DNA of 64,000 nucleotides from Acinetobacter sp. ANC 4204 (GTDB taxonomy: Bacteria; Pseudomonadota; Gammaproteobacteria; Pseudomonadales; Moraxellaceae). The stretch is taken from positions 124,001 to 188,000 of the forward strand of contig NZ_NEFZ01000007.1 in the NCBI RefSeq assembly GCF_002135205.1, in the 5' to 3' direction. Position 1 is the first letter of the stretch; each line of letters opens with the position of its first letter. Below the pieces are notes generated by a model. That model searched no databases. It had not been told where the DNA came from and saw nothing but the letters and a program-made list of their open reading frames with translations. The translations under genes and the position numbers were made by a program. Shown here piece by piece: positions 36,288 to 44,989 of the stretch.

Positions 36288-37799
36288 ATGCGCTACGTAG
36301 ACCCTAACCAACCTGGTTCAAAAGTAGAATTTAAAGCACAGTATGAAAACTTTATTGGTGGCGAGTGGGTTGCTCCAATAAAAGGTGAATACTTTGAAAA
36401 TATCTCTCCTGTCGACGGTAAAGCCTTTACTAAAATCCCACGTTCATCTGCTGAAGATATTGAGCTTGCTCTCGATGCTGCACACAAAGCTAAAGCACAA
36501 TGGAATAAATCTTCTCCAACTACACGTTCTAATTTACTCCTTAAAATTGCTGATCGTCTAGAGGAAAATCTAGAGAAATTGGCTGTAGCTGAAACTTGGG
36601 ATAACGGTAAACCAGTACGTGAAACCTTAGCTGCAGATATTCCACTTGCAATTGATCATTTCCGATATTTTGCAAGTTGTATTCGTGCACAAGAAGGTGG
36701 TATTTCTGAAATTGATGAAGACACTATTGCCTATCACTTCCACGAGCCATTAGGTGTTGTGGGACAAATTATTCCATGGAACTTCCCAATTTTAATGGCA
36801 ACATGGAAAATTGCTCCAGCCCTTGCAGCAGGTAACTGTATTGTTCTTAAACCAGCTGAGCAAACGCCTGTAAGTATTTTAGTCTTGGTTGAACTGATTC
36901 AAGACTTACTCCCACCAGGTATTTTAAACATTGTAAATGGTTATGGAGTTGAAGTAGGCCGTCCACTTGCAACTAACCCACGTATTGCAAAAATTGCATT
37001 CACAGGCTCAACCGCTGTTGGGCAAATGATTATGCAGTATGCAACTGAAAATATTATTCCAGTAACTTTAGAGCTTGGTGGTAAATCTCCTAACATCTTC
37101 TTTGAAGATATTATGGATCAAGACGATGATTATCTTGACAAAGCGCTTGAAGGCTTTGCTATGTTTGCGTTGAACCAAGGTGAGATTTGTACTTGCCCTT
37201 CACGTGCATTAGTTCAAGAAAGCATAGCCGATAAATTCTTGGAAAAAGCAATTGAACGTGTCAAACGCATCAAAACAGGTCACCCACTAGACACTGAAAC
37301 GATGATTGGTGCACAAGCTTCTTTAGAACAACAAGAGAAAATTTTAGGCTGTATCGCAACAGGACGTAATGAAGGTGCTCAATTACTGACGGGTGGTAGT
37401 GAACGTAATGAAGTGGGTACAGGTTTCTATATCGAACCAACCATTTTCAAAGGCACAAACGACATGAAAATTTTCCAAGAGGAAATTTTTGGACCAGTGC
37501 TTTCGGTTACAACGTTCAAAGACTTTGATGATGCGATTAAAATTGCAAATGACACCATTTACGGTCTAGGTGCAGGAGTATGGTCACGTTCTGCTCATAC
37601 GTCTTATCGCGCGGGTCGTGCAATTGAAGCGGGTCGTGTTTGGACCAACTGTTATCATATCTACCCTGCGCATGCGGCATTTGGTGGTTACAAAAAATCT
37701 GGCATTGGTCGTGAAAACCACAAAATGATGCTTGATCATTACCAACAAACTAAAAACTTGCTTGTAAGCTATGCCACTAAGCCAATGGGCTTCTTCTAA
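36288..37799 (+). CDS. Aldehyde dehydrogenase (AldB/ExaC-like)
   Basis: A 503-residue NAD(P)-dependent aldehyde dehydrogenase. Seen: [20 protein letters not shown] (cofactor region), [18 protein letters not shown] (catalytic Glu region) and [15 protein letters not shown] (catalytic Cys). The C-terminal [20 protein letters not shown] is the family end signature. This subfamily oxidises acetaldehyde and similar aldehydes. It stands between the GAF regulator and the ethanolamine genes, so it would use the acetaldehyde made by EutBC. It is followed by a terminator-like hairpin. Confidence 0.93.
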   Translation: MRYVDPNQPGSKVEFKAQYENFIGGEWVAPIKGEYFENISPVDGKAFTKIPRSSAEDIELALDAAHKAKAQWNKSSPTTRSNLLLKIADRLEENLEKLAVAETWDNGKPVRETLAADIPLAIDHFRYFASCIRAQEGGISEIDEDTIAYHFHEPLGVVGQIIPWNFPILMATWKIAPALAAGNCIVLKPAEQTPVSILVLVELIQDLLPPGILNIVNGYGVEVGRPLATNPRIAKIAFTGSTAVGQMIMQYATENIIPVTLELGGKSPNIFFEDIMDQDDDYLDKALEGFAMFALNQGEICTCPSRALVQESIADKFLEKAIERVKRIKTGHPLDTETMIGAQASLEQQEKILGCIATGRNEGAQLLTGGSERNEVGTGFYIEPTIFKGTNDMKIFQEEIFGPVLSVTTFKDFDDAIKIANDTIYGLGAGVWSRSAHTSYRAGRAIEAGRVWTNCYHIYPAHAAFGGYKKSGIGRENHKMMLDHYQQTKNLLVSYATKPMGFF

Positions 37800-37822
37800 G
37801 CATAAATATATTTGTGCATGAT

Positions 37823-37852
37823 GTGTTTAGGGTGATTCGTTACCCTAAACAC
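37823..37852 (+). terminator. Hairpin after the aldehyde dehydrogenase gene
   Basis: GTGTTTAGGGT (37823-37833) and ACCCTAAACAC (37842-37852) form a perfect 11-bp stem with an 8-nt loop. No T-tract follows; the 7-bp repeat array begins at its last base. It could be a Rho-independent-like terminator or an RNA-stabilising hairpin. Confidence 0.55.
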
Positions 37853-37956
37853 CTTCAACCTTCAACCTTCAACCTTCAACCTTCAACCTTCAACCTTCAA
37901 CCTTCAACCTTCAACCTTCAACCTTCAACCTTCAACCTTCAACCTTCAACCTTCAA
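37852..37956 (+). repeat. Heptanucleotide tandem array, 15 perfect copies of CCTTCAA
   Basis: 105 bp = 15 x 7 with no interruption or mismatch. It lies between the ALDH hairpin and the sigma-54-type promoter of the ethanolamine permease gene, about 55 bp upstream of the -24 element. A perfect array of this length is expected to slip during replication, changing promoter spacing by 7-bp steps. There is no coding function in a + strand frame connected to a start. Confidence 0.97.
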
Positions 37957-38010
37957 AAATAATAATTTATCTCTGCGTTACACACAAAATTAGACAGGAT
38001 GTCTGATTGC

Positions 38011-38028
38011 TTGGTACTGAAATTGCTT
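38011..38028 (+). promoter_or_regulatory. Sigma-54 (-24/-12) promoter upstream of the ethanolamine permease gene
   Basis: TTGGTACTGAAATTGCTT fits the consensus TGGCAC-N5-TTGC, with one mismatch in the -24 block (T for C). The invariant GG (38013-38014) and GC (38025-38026) are exactly 12 bp apart. It lies 53 bp before the likely start at 38081. Nitrogen-regulated (NtrC) ethanolamine use would explain sigma-54 control; no NtrC site was clearly seen. Confidence 0.65.
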
Positions 38029-38080
38029 AAACATTGTATGAACCAAGCCATCTATAAAAACTTAAGATATGGAGCTTCCT

Positions 38081-39523
38081 ATGACAGACTCTCCGCTTAA
38101 AGATTCAATATCTTTATCAACACAAACAGTGCAAACTTCTGACGATTATTTTGAAAAAAGACAACTTAAACAAGGTGCTGTCGGCTGGCTACTTTTAGTC
38201 GGTTTAGGCGTGGCTTATGTCATTTCTGGTGACTTTGCAGGCTGGAACTTCGGTTTAGCTCAAGGTGGCTGGGGCGGTATGTTCATTGCAACAGTCGTAG
38301 TTGCCATTATGTATCTATGTATGTGCCTTGCCATGTCTGAAATGGCGACCATGCTTCCCACAGCTGGTGGAGGTTATAGTTTCGCCCGCACAGCTTTCGG
38401 CCCCTTAGGCGGTTATCTCACAGGTACTGCAATTTTAATCGAGTACGCCATCGCACCTGCTGCTATTGCCTGCTTTATTGGTGCTTACTGTGAATCATTA
38501 TTTGGTATCGGTGGATGGATCATCTATTTGATCTGCTATCTGATTTTTATGGGCATTCATCTCAAAGGTGCGGGTGAGGCACTGAAAATCATCTTTGTGA
38601 TTACCGCAGTTGCTGCTGTGGCCTTATTTGTATTTTTCGTCGCAATGGCACCCCATTTCAACAGTGCCAATCTGTTTAATATTGCTCAAACTGAAAATAT
38701 TGGGGCAAGCAATTTCTTACCTATGGGCTATATTGGGATATGGGCTGCCGTGCCTTATGCAATTTGGTTCTTCTTAGCCGTTGAGGGTGTACCACTTGCA
38801 GCAGAAGAAGCTAAAGATCCATCTAAATCACTCCCGCGTGGTTTAATCGGTTCCATGCTTATCCTTGCTGCATTTGCCATGCTCATTTTGTTTCTTGGTG
38901 TTGGAGCAGCTGGTGCAGATCAATTAAAAGAATCAGGTGCCCCATTGGTCGATGCACTTGTTGCAGTCTATGGACCAAATACGTGGCTTGCTAGTTTTGT
39001 CAATTTTGTGGGTTTGGCTGGCTTAATTGCAAGTTTCTTCTCTATTATCTACGCCTATTCACGCCAAATTTTTGCATTATCTCGTGCAGGTTATTTACCG
39101 ACATCCCTGTCACTCACAAATAAAAATAAAGCACCTTATTTAGCCATTATCATCCCTGGCATCATTGGCTTTTTACTGTCGCTAACTGGTGAAGGTGATC
39201 TACTTATTTTAATGGCCGTGTTTGGTGCGACTATTTCCTATGTTTTAATGATGCTGTCCCACATCAAACTCCGCATCAGTCGCCCTGAACTACCACGCCC
39301 ATACAAAACACCAGGTGGCATTGCGACTTCATCTATTGCCTTAATTTTAGCCAGTATCGCAGTAATTGCAGGCTTTGTGGTCGACCCTAAAGTTTGGTTT
39401 ATGGCGGCTGGTATCTATGTGGTATTTATTGCTTACTTCATCTTTTATAGTCGGCATAAACTGGTGCAAGGAACACCTGAAGAAGAGTTTGAAAATATTC
39501 GCAAGGCTGAGCAAGAATTATAA
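38081..39523 (+). CDS. eat: Ethanolamine permease, APC family
   Basis: About 480 residues with 12 predicted TM segments. The N-terminal VGWLLLVGLGVAYVISGDFA and the later GGGYSFARTAFGPLGGYL are typical of ethanolamine (EutP/Eat) permeases of the APC superfamily. ATG at 38081 is preferred because GGAG precedes it by 6 nt; an in-frame ATG at 38069 gives four extra residues. It directly precedes eutB (14-bp gap) and eutC, so the substrate assignment is well supported. It is the first gene of the operon and carries the sigma-54 promoter. Confidence 0.92.
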   Translation: MTDSPLKDSISLSTQTVQTSDDYFEKRQLKQGAVGWLLLVGLGVAYVISGDFAGWNFGLAQGGWGGMFIATVVVAIMYLCMCLAMSEMATMLPTAGGGYSFARTAFGPLGGYLTGTAILIEYAIAPAAIACFIGAYCESLFGIGGWIIYLICYLIFMGIHLKGAGEALKIIFVITAVAAVALFVFFVAMAPHFNSANLFNIAQTENIGASNFLPMGYIGIWAAVPYAIWFFLAVEGVPLAAEEAKDPSKSLPRGLIGSMLILAAFAMLILFLGVGAAGADQLKESGAPLVDALVAVYGPNTWLASFVNFVGLAGLIASFFSIIYAYSRQIFALSRAGYLPTSLSLTNKNKAPYLAIIIPGIIGFLLSLTGEGDLLILMAVFGATISYVLMMLSHIKLRISRPELPRPYKTPGGIATSSIALILASIAVIAGFVVDPKVWFMAAGIYVVFIAYFIFYSRHKLVQGTPEEEFENIRKAEQEL

Positions 39524-39537
39524 GAGGACCTTTCAAA

Positions 39538-40923
39538 ATGGCTTATAAAACTTTGATTGGACATCAACATTATGTTTTTAATGACTTAAAAACGCTTATG
39601 GCAAAGGCAACACCATTGCGATCGGGAGATCAATTGGCAGGTGTTGCAGCTGAACATGCAACGGAACGTGTTGCTGCACAAATGGCTTTGGCAGAGGTTC
39701 CACTCAAACAATTTTTAACTGAAGCATTAATTGACTATGAACAAGATGAAATCACACGCTTAATCATTGATGAGCACCGTAGTGATTTATTTGCCCCTAT
39801 TTCACATTTCACTGTAGGTGACTTTCGCAACTGGTTGCTCAGTGCAGATGCAAGCACAGAAAAGTTACAGCAACTTGCCTTAGGTTTAACACCTGAAATG
39901 GTAGCCGCTGTCAGTAAAATTATGCGTAATCAAGACTTGATTTTGGTGGCCAGCAAATGTGAAGTCATCACCCAATTTCGCAACACCATCGGTTTAAAAG
40001 GGCATCTTTCCACTCGTTTGCAACCCAATCACCCTACAGATGATCTCTTGGGGATATCGGCCAGTATTTTGGACGGACTGATGTATGGCAATGGTGATGC
40101 AGTCATAGGGATTAACCCCGCAACGGATAACCTCCAAAATTTATCAGAGCTCTTAAAACTCCTCGATCATATTATTCAAGAGCATCAAATTCCAACCCAA
40201 TCCTGTGTGCTAACCCATATCAGTTCAGGCATTCAACTGGCTGAAAAAAATGTGCCGATTGACCTGATGTTTCAATCTATTGCAGGAACTCAACTTGCCA
40301 ACGACGGCTTCGGGATTAATCTTGAGTTACTCCGTGAAGGTTATGAAGCGACACTCGCTTTGAAACGCGGCACTGTGGGACAAAACGTGATGTACTTTGA
40401 AACGGGTCAAGGCAGTGCTTTATCCAGCAATGCCCATCACGGCGTTGATCAACAAACCATAGAAGTTCGCGCTTATGCAGTCGCACGTAAATTTAACCCT
40501 CTGTTGGTCAATACCGTGGTTGGATTTATTGGTCCAGAATATTTATACAATGGCAAACAAATTATCCGAGCAGGTTTAGAAGATCATTTTTGTGGCAAGC
40601 TTCTCGGCTTACCAATGGGATGTGACATTTGCTATACCAACCATGCCGATGCTGACCAAAATGACATGGATGTATTACTCACCCTCTTTGGTGCAGCAGG
40701 GTTGAACTTTATTATGGGCATTCCAGGTTCAGACGATGTCATGCTGAACTATCAAACCACATCGTTTCATGATGCCTTGTATTTAAGACAGCTTCTGGGT
40801 CTAAAAGCCGCACCTGAATTTGATACGTGGCTCGCCGAACAAGGGATTTTTAAACAACAGCAACAATACATTCAGTGGCCTGAACACATGCCACCTCAGT
40901 TTGAAAAACTTTTACATATATAA
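39538..40923 (+). CDS. eutB: Ethanolamine ammonia-lyase large subunit
   Basis: A 461-residue TIM-barrel subunit that holds the active site for adenosylcobalamin-dependent conversion of ethanolamine to acetaldehyde and ammonia. Seen: MRNQDLILVASKCEVITQFR, GLKGHLSTRLQPNHPTDD, YFETGQGSALSSNAHHGVDQ and LGLPMGCDICYTNHADADQN. The length matches the family (about 453-465). Cytoplasmic; no microcompartment genes are nearby. The gap to eutC is 10 bp. Confidence 0.97.
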   Translation: MAYKTLIGHQHYVFNDLKTLMAKATPLRSGDQLAGVAAEHATERVAAQMALAEVPLKQFLTEALIDYEQDEITRLIIDEHRSDLFAPISHFTVGDFRNWLLSADASTEKLQQLALGLTPEMVAAVSKIMRNQDLILVASKCEVITQFRNTIGLKGHLSTRLQPNHPTDDLLGISASILDGLMYGNGDAVIGINPATDNLQNLSELLKLLDHIIQEHQIPTQSCVLTHISSGIQLAEKNVPIDLMFQSIAGTQLANDGFGINLELLREGYEATLALKRGTVGQNVMYFETGQGSALSSNAHHGVDQQTIEVRAYAVARKFNPLLVNTVVGFIGPEYLYNGKQIIRAGLEDHFCGKLLGLPMGCDICYTNHADADQNDMDVLLTLFGAAGLNFIMGIPGSDDVMLNYQTTSFHDALYLRQLLGLKAAPEFDTWLAEQGIFKQQQQYIQWPEHMPPQFEKLLHI

Positions 40924-40933
40924 GGAGCAACCT

Positions 40934-41749
40934 ATGTCACTTGTTCCTCTCGAAAACTATCAATCCGAACAGCATCAGGATGTTTGGGAAAATCTTAAAA
41001 AATTTACCGATGCACGAATTGCAATCGGACGTGCAGGTTGTAGTATTCCTACGCATGAAATGCTGAAATTCCAACTGGCCCATGCTGAAGCACAGGATGC
41101 AGTACATCAAGCTTTAGATGTCGATCTATTGGTCTCTAGTTTTAAAAACCAAAGTTTGGATAGTTTAACCGTACATAGCCAAGCCGAAGACAAGCAGGAA
41201 TATCTAAAACGTCCAGATCTAGGGCGTTTGCTTAATAGTGAATCCTATCGTGGCTTACAAACATTTAAAGCAAGTAACCCACAAGCTTATGATGTTTGTA
41301 TTGTGATTGGGGATGGTCTTTCTGCACGTGCAATTGAAGAAAATGCCGTACCGTTTATTCAGCACCTCATCCCACATTTGCAAGCTGAGCATTGGTCTAT
41401 TGCTCCTATCGTTATTGCAACAGGCAGCCGAGTTGCTTTGGGTGACCAAGTTGCCGAATGCCTACACGCTACAATGTTGGTCATGCTGATTGGAGAACGC
41501 CCTGGTCTCAGCTCACCAGACAGCATGGGGATTTATTACACATGGAAAGCTAGTACTGGTACCCTAGACGCAAAAAGAAACTGTATTTCTAATGTTCGTC
41601 CTGCGGGTTTAAGTATTCTAATTGCAACACAACGGCTAATGTCACTCATGCGTGGTTCAAAAAAACTTGGCTATTCTGGGGTTGAGCTAAAAGACGAACA
41701 CGAAATGGTGAGTCTGGACACTGCGCATACCCCTAAACGTTTATTTTAA
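40934..41749 (+). CDS. eutC: Ethanolamine ammonia-lyase small subunit
   Basis: 271 residues from ATG 40934 (AAGGAGC upstream). It binds adenosylcobalamin with EutB. Family features are FTDARIAIGRAGCSIPTHEM near the N-terminus, DVCIVIGDGLSARAIEENA and GERPGLSSPDSMGIYYTW. Longer frames upstream lack a ribosome site. It ends the eat-eutB-eutC operon; a long hairpin follows. There is no eutA reactivase gene in the window. Confidence 0.96.
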   Translation: MSLVPLENYQSEQHQDVWENLKKFTDARIAIGRAGCSIPTHEMLKFQLAHAEAQDAVHQALDVDLLVSSFKNQSLDSLTVHSQAEDKQEYLKRPDLGRLLNSESYRGLQTFKASNPQAYDVCIVIGDGLSARAIEENAVPFIQHLIPHLQAEHWSIAPIVIATGSRVALGDQVAECLHATMLVMLIGERPGLSSPDSMGIYYTWKASTGTLDAKRNCISNVRPAGLSILIATQRLMSLMRGSKKLGYSGVELKDEHEMVSLDTAHTPKRLF

Positions 41750-41755
41750 TTCTGA

Positions 41756-41787
41756 AGCAGATTAGCCATTACTTTGGCTAATCTGCT
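41756..41787. terminator. Hairpin between convergent eutC and isomerase genes
   Basis: AGCAGATTAGCCA (41756-41768) and TGGCTAATCTGCT (41775-41787) pair as a perfect 13-bp stem with a 6-nt loop. Its position between convergent genes supports a bidirectional terminator, though T-tracts are short. Confidence 0.65.
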
Positions 41788-41798
41788 CTCTATCTAAC

Positions 41799-42389
41799 TT
41801 ACTTTTGCAGTGCTTGCTCAACAAAATGTAAGCGATCTTGTCCCCAGTACATCTCATCCCGCACAAAGAATGTCGGTGCACCGAAAATGCCCCGTTGAAT
41901 GGCCAGTTCCGTTTCAGTGATCAGTTTTTGCTTCACCACATCCGACTGAACCATACTCATGATGTCATCTACAGAAAAGCCACTTGGTTTTAACACCTCT
42001 GCTAAGACAGCAGGTTCATTAAGGTTTTTGGGTGTACCAAACATCGCATCGAATAAAAGTTTTAAAACTTGCTCAAACTTTTCTAAATGCAACAATTGAA
42101 CGCCTGTCAAAATACGCATCAAGGTTAAAGTATTCATGGGAAAATGTGGGTTCATTTGCATGGGAATGCCGTAATAATCCGCCCAACGCTGCATATCTAA
42201 CATGGAATAAATACCTTTACTCGGGATCTCTATCGGACTTCTATTCCCTGTCTCCTTAAATACGCCACCCAATAAAATAGGTTTATATATGATTTGAAAA
42301 CTTTGTTGCTCGGCCATTTGCCGTAACCGATAGTAGGCCAAATAACTATACGGGCTGCCCAAGTCAAAATAAAATTCTACGGTTTTCAT
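41799..42389 (-). CDS. 2-hydroxychromene-2-carboxylate isomerase/DsbA-family protein
   Basis: 196 residues from ATG 42389 (GGACAAAGC upstream). The N-terminal TVEFYFDLGSPYSYLAYYRL has the SPYSYL signature of the kappa-GST/HCCA isomerase branch of the thioredoxin fold, in which Ser replaces Cys. GIFGAPTFFVRDEMYWGQDR near the C-terminus is the matching conserved segment. In naphthalene pathways the enzyme isomerises 2-hydroxychromene-2-carboxylate using glutathione; no such pathway is present here, so the substrate is open. It is downstream of the SDR gene (11-bp gap). Confidence 0.85.
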   Translation of the reverse strand: MKTVEFYFDLGSPYSYLAYYRLRQMAEQQSFQIIYKPILLGGVFKETGNRSPIEIPSKGIYSMLDMQRWADYYGIPMQMNPHFPMNTLTLMRILTGVQLLHLEKFEQVLKLLFDAMFGTPKNLNEPAVLAEVLKPSGFSVDDIMSMVQSDVVKQKLITETELAIQRGIFGAPTFFVRDEMYWGQDRLHFVEQALQK

Positions 42390-42400
42390 GCTTTGTCCTT

Positions 42401-43168
42401 TTACCACGTTTCCATCCAAGGTCTTAAATCCAACTCATGCGTCCATGCATCACGCGGTTGCTGCGACAAATGCCAATAATTTTCTGCAATATGTACAGGG
42501 TTTAAAATGCCATCCTGCTCTTTACGTGCATACAACTCCGGGAAAGTGTCTTTGATGAAGTCTGTATCAATTGCACCATCAACCACCACATGGGCTACAT
42601 GAATATTTTTAGGTCCCAATTCACGCGCCATACTTTGGGCTAAAGCACGTAATGCATGCTTTGCACCTGCAAAAGCGGCAAAGTTTGCTGCACCTCTTAT
42701 TCCTGCGGTTGCCCCTGTGAAGATAATGCTCCCTCGCTCCCGCAGTACCATTCGCTTCGCTACTTCACGCCCTGTCAAAAATGCACCGAAGCATGCCATC
42801 TCCCAAATTTTAAAATACTTACGTGCAGTTTCTTCTAAAATACTACACGGCACATTCGCCCCAATGTTAAACACCAAAACATCAATTTCACCAATATTGG
42901 CTTCAATTTCTTCCACCAAAGCAATGACTTGATCTTCTTTACGTGCATCGGAAGCGAAACCATACGCAATCCCCCCTTCAGCTTCTATTTCTGCAATTAA
43001 GGGCTGGAGCTTTTCGGCATTTCTTCGCGTCATACAGCTAATATAACCGCCACGGGCAAAACGTTTTGCAATTTCCCCCCCTGTTGCATCGCCTGCACCA
43101 ATCACCAATGCCACTTTCTTTTTAGCTTCGGTCAATTGCGACTGTTGTTCTTGCTGTGTTCTATCCAT
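42401..43168 (-). CDS. Atypical short-chain dehydrogenase/reductase, catalytic Tyr replaced by Phe
   Basis: A 255-residue Rossmann protein. The cofactor motif VALVIGAGDATGGEIAKRF and NIGAN are SDR features. The usual YxxxK is AFAGAKHAL, so Phe166 stands where Tyr is expected and Lys170 is kept; the Ser region reads GATAGIRG. It may have lost hydride-transfer chemistry or use another proton donor. It is transcribed with the isomerase gene and is divergent from a TetR gene with paired operators between them. Confidence 0.85.
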   Translation of the reverse strand: MDRTQQEQQSQLTEAKKKVALVIGAGDATGGEIAKRFARGGYISCMTRRNAEKLQPLIAEIEAEGGIAYGFASDARKEDQVIALVEEIEANIGEIDVLVFNIGANVPCSILEETARKYFKIWEMACFGAFLTGREVAKRMVLRERGSIIFTGATAGIRGAANFAAFAGAKHALRALAQSMARELGPKNIHVAHVVVDGAIDTDFIKDTFPELYARKEQDGILNPVHIAENYWHLSQQPRDAWTHELDLRPWMETW

Positions 43169-43187
43169 AAATATTTCCCTTTTATAA

Positions 43188-43222
43188 AATAACGATCGTT
43201 ATTATAACGATCACTATGTTAT
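43188..43222. promoter_or_regulatory. Tandem TetR operators between SDR and tetR genes
   Basis: A perfect 16-bp palindrome, AATAACGATCGTTATT (43188-43203), is followed directly by a second, partial dyad, ATAAC-N9-GTTAT (43204-43222), which repeats the half-site ATAACGATC. Both lie in the 94-bp divergent gap and would control both genes through the adjacent TetR protein. Confidence 0.75.
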
Positions 43223-43262
43223 AGTTTTCAAAATCAGTCAATAATATTTTGATGAAATCACT

Positions 43263-43835
43263 ATGCGCTACAAAACAGGCTATAAAGAAGAAAAACGTAA
43301 AGAGTTACTTAAAATCAGTGGCCAACTGGCCAAAAAACAAGGTTTTGCCAGTACTGGTGTCGATAGCTTTATGCAAGCCGCTCAAATGACCAGCGGCGCT
43401 TTTTATTCACATTTTTCGTCAAAACACGAATTATTTGAAGCACTCATTGAGTCAGAGCTACAACACAGTTTTCAGGCATGGCAAGCCAATCCTCATGAAA
43501 AACTATCTGACTGGATTGATTTTGAACTAGATCGCTATTTAGCTTTCTCTCATGTCCTGCGCCCAGATCATGGTTGTGTCATTCCCGCCTTGGCAACAGA
43601 AGTTGCACGTAGTAGCGAAAGCACAAAACAATGCTTTCAACAGGAAATGCTTCGTGGTCATGCTTTATTTACACAGCATCTGGGCAGTGAAACACAAGCT
43701 TGGGCTGTACTGTGCCAACTGGTCGGAGCTATTGTCATGGCACGCAGCATGGCTGATGAACATTTACAACATGAGATCTTAAACTCAAGTAAATGGATGA
43801 TTAAAAATATGTTGCAACTTAAACAAAGTGAATGA
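43263..43835 (+). CDS. TetR-family repressor, divergent from the SDR operon
   Basis: A 190-residue TetR protein. The N-terminal DNA-binding domain (MRYKTGYKEEKRKELLKISG, then STGVDSFMQAAQMTSGAFYS HFSSK) is typical. The C-terminal domain (from about residue 70) would bind the effector, which is unknown. It is the likely repressor of the SDR-isomerase operon and of itself, through the palindromes in front of it. Confidence 0.88.
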   Translation: MRYKTGYKEEKRKELLKISGQLAKKQGFASTGVDSFMQAAQMTSGAFYSHFSSKHELFEALIESELQHSFQAWQANPHEKLSDWIDFELDRYLAFSHVLRPDHGCVIPALATEVARSSESTKQCFQQEMLRGHALFTQHLGSETQAWAVLCQLVGAIVMARSMADEHLQHEILNSSKWMIKNMLQLKQSE

Positions 43836-43941
43836 TTCCATTTGTCGTGTTTTTCTACATATTTTCTTCGTTCTTGACTTCAACTTCGGCTCATTTCCCT
43901 GTACATTTTTAGGCTCCTTAGTACCAATAAACGAGCCTGTC

Positions 43942-44661
43942 ATGACTGTATTACCTGATACTATTTACGCCATTCAGCATCTTGCGTTTGAAGATCTAGG
44001 CGCATGGGAAGATGTGTTATATCAATTGGGTTATCGGGTACGATATTTTGAAGCAGGTAAAGATGACTTAGCTAAAGCATTAAGTTATGACGGTTTAACC
44101 GTCATCTTAGGTGGCCCTATCGGGGTGTATGAAACCGAAGACTACCCATTTCTACAACAAGAAATAGACCTACTGAAAGTGCGTTTAGAAAAAAATTTAC
44201 CCACTTTAGGCATTTGCCTCGGTGCACAGTTAATCGCACATGCTTTGGGTGCAAAAGTGTATGCAGGTCATAGTAAAGAAATTGGCTGGAGTCAGTTACA
44301 GCTCCATACTCTTGAGCATAATCCATTACAAGCACTTGAAGGAACTGAAGTCCTGCATTGGCATGGAGATACGTTTGAACTCCCTGCGCAGGCTGAACTT
44401 TTAGCCAGCTCAGAGGTTTATCCTAACCAAGCGTTTCGTGTAGGCAAAAACATTCTCGGTTTACAGTTCCACCCTGAAGTCGCCACCGATGGTTTAGAAA
44501 AATGGTTGATCGGGCATACCGCAGAGCTGCGCCAAGCACGGATTAATATTCCAGCCCTACGTGCAGACAATCTACGTTTTGCAGCACCCTTAGAGCAAGT
44601 CTCAGGTCAGGTTATAGCAACGTACATGCAACAGCTGGTTGAAGTGAAAACTGCTTCTTAA
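43942..44661 (+). CDS. Class I glutamine amidotransferase-like protein
   Basis: 239 residues from ATG 43942 (MTVLPDTIYAIQHL). The nucleophile elbow is TLGICLGAQLIAHALG (Cys in GICLGAQ), with LILGGPI-like VILGGPIGVY before it and GLQFHPEVATDG as the catalytic His/Glu. Such standalone amidotransferase domains in Acinetobacter are usually annotated as GMP-synthase-like; the acceptor is unknown. An upstream frame to 43828 has no credible ribosome site and overlaps the TetR gene end. Confidence 0.85.
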   Translation: MTVLPDTIYAIQHLAFEDLGAWEDVLYQLGYRVRYFEAGKDDLAKALSYDGLTVILGGPIGVYETEDYPFLQQEIDLLKVRLEKNLPTLGICLGAQLIAHALGAKVYAGHSKEIGWSQLQLHTLEHNPLQALEGTEVLHWHGDTFELPAQAELLASSEVYPNQAFRVGKNILGLQFHPEVATDGLEKWLIGHTAELRQARINIPALRADNLRFAAPLEQVSGQVIATYMQQLVEVKTAS

Positions 44662-44743
44662 TACAAATGAAAACGAGTTCAAACTTTATAGAGTATAGTG
44701 ATACCTTACCCATTCTTTTAGTATTGCTTATCTGACATGCTAT

Positions 44744-44783
44744 AAAAAAGCACCTCTGAACTCTTTCTAGTAGGTGCTTTTTT
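44744..44783. terminator. Bidirectional terminator after the amidotransferase gene
   Basis: AAAAAAGCACCT (44744-44755) and AGGTGCTTTTTT (44772-44783) pair over 12 bp with a 16-nt loop and A/T flanks for both strands. Confidence 0.8.
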
Positions 44784-44882
44784 AAAATATATCACTTATT
44801 TTTTAACCCTATTGGGCTACGGTGTGAGCTCAATATTCAAAGCACATATTTTCATCTTTCTCAAAATAAAAAGAGTAACTAA

Positions 44883-44989
44883 GTTAGTTATAAATATACA
44901 GCTCCAGAAAAATATAGTGATATTTCAGATAAGAATAAAATCAAAGCATCGAATGGCAAGAATATGTAGAAAATCTTACAAATAAATAA
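44883..44989 (+). pseudogene. Short decayed coding remnant with frameshift
   Basis: One frame from 44883 reads VSYKYTAPEKYSDISDKNKI; a shifted frame then reads NQSIEWQEYVENLTNK and a stop (44987-44989). The two halves join into one plausible protein C-terminus if a frameshift near 44940 is assumed. Stops block the frame upstream. The parent family is not recognised and this is low-confidence inference. Confidence 0.35.

Noticed and set aside
37852-37956. Heptamer array considered as a CRISPR-like array
   Set aside because: There are no spacers, the unit is 7 bp and no cas genes are present.
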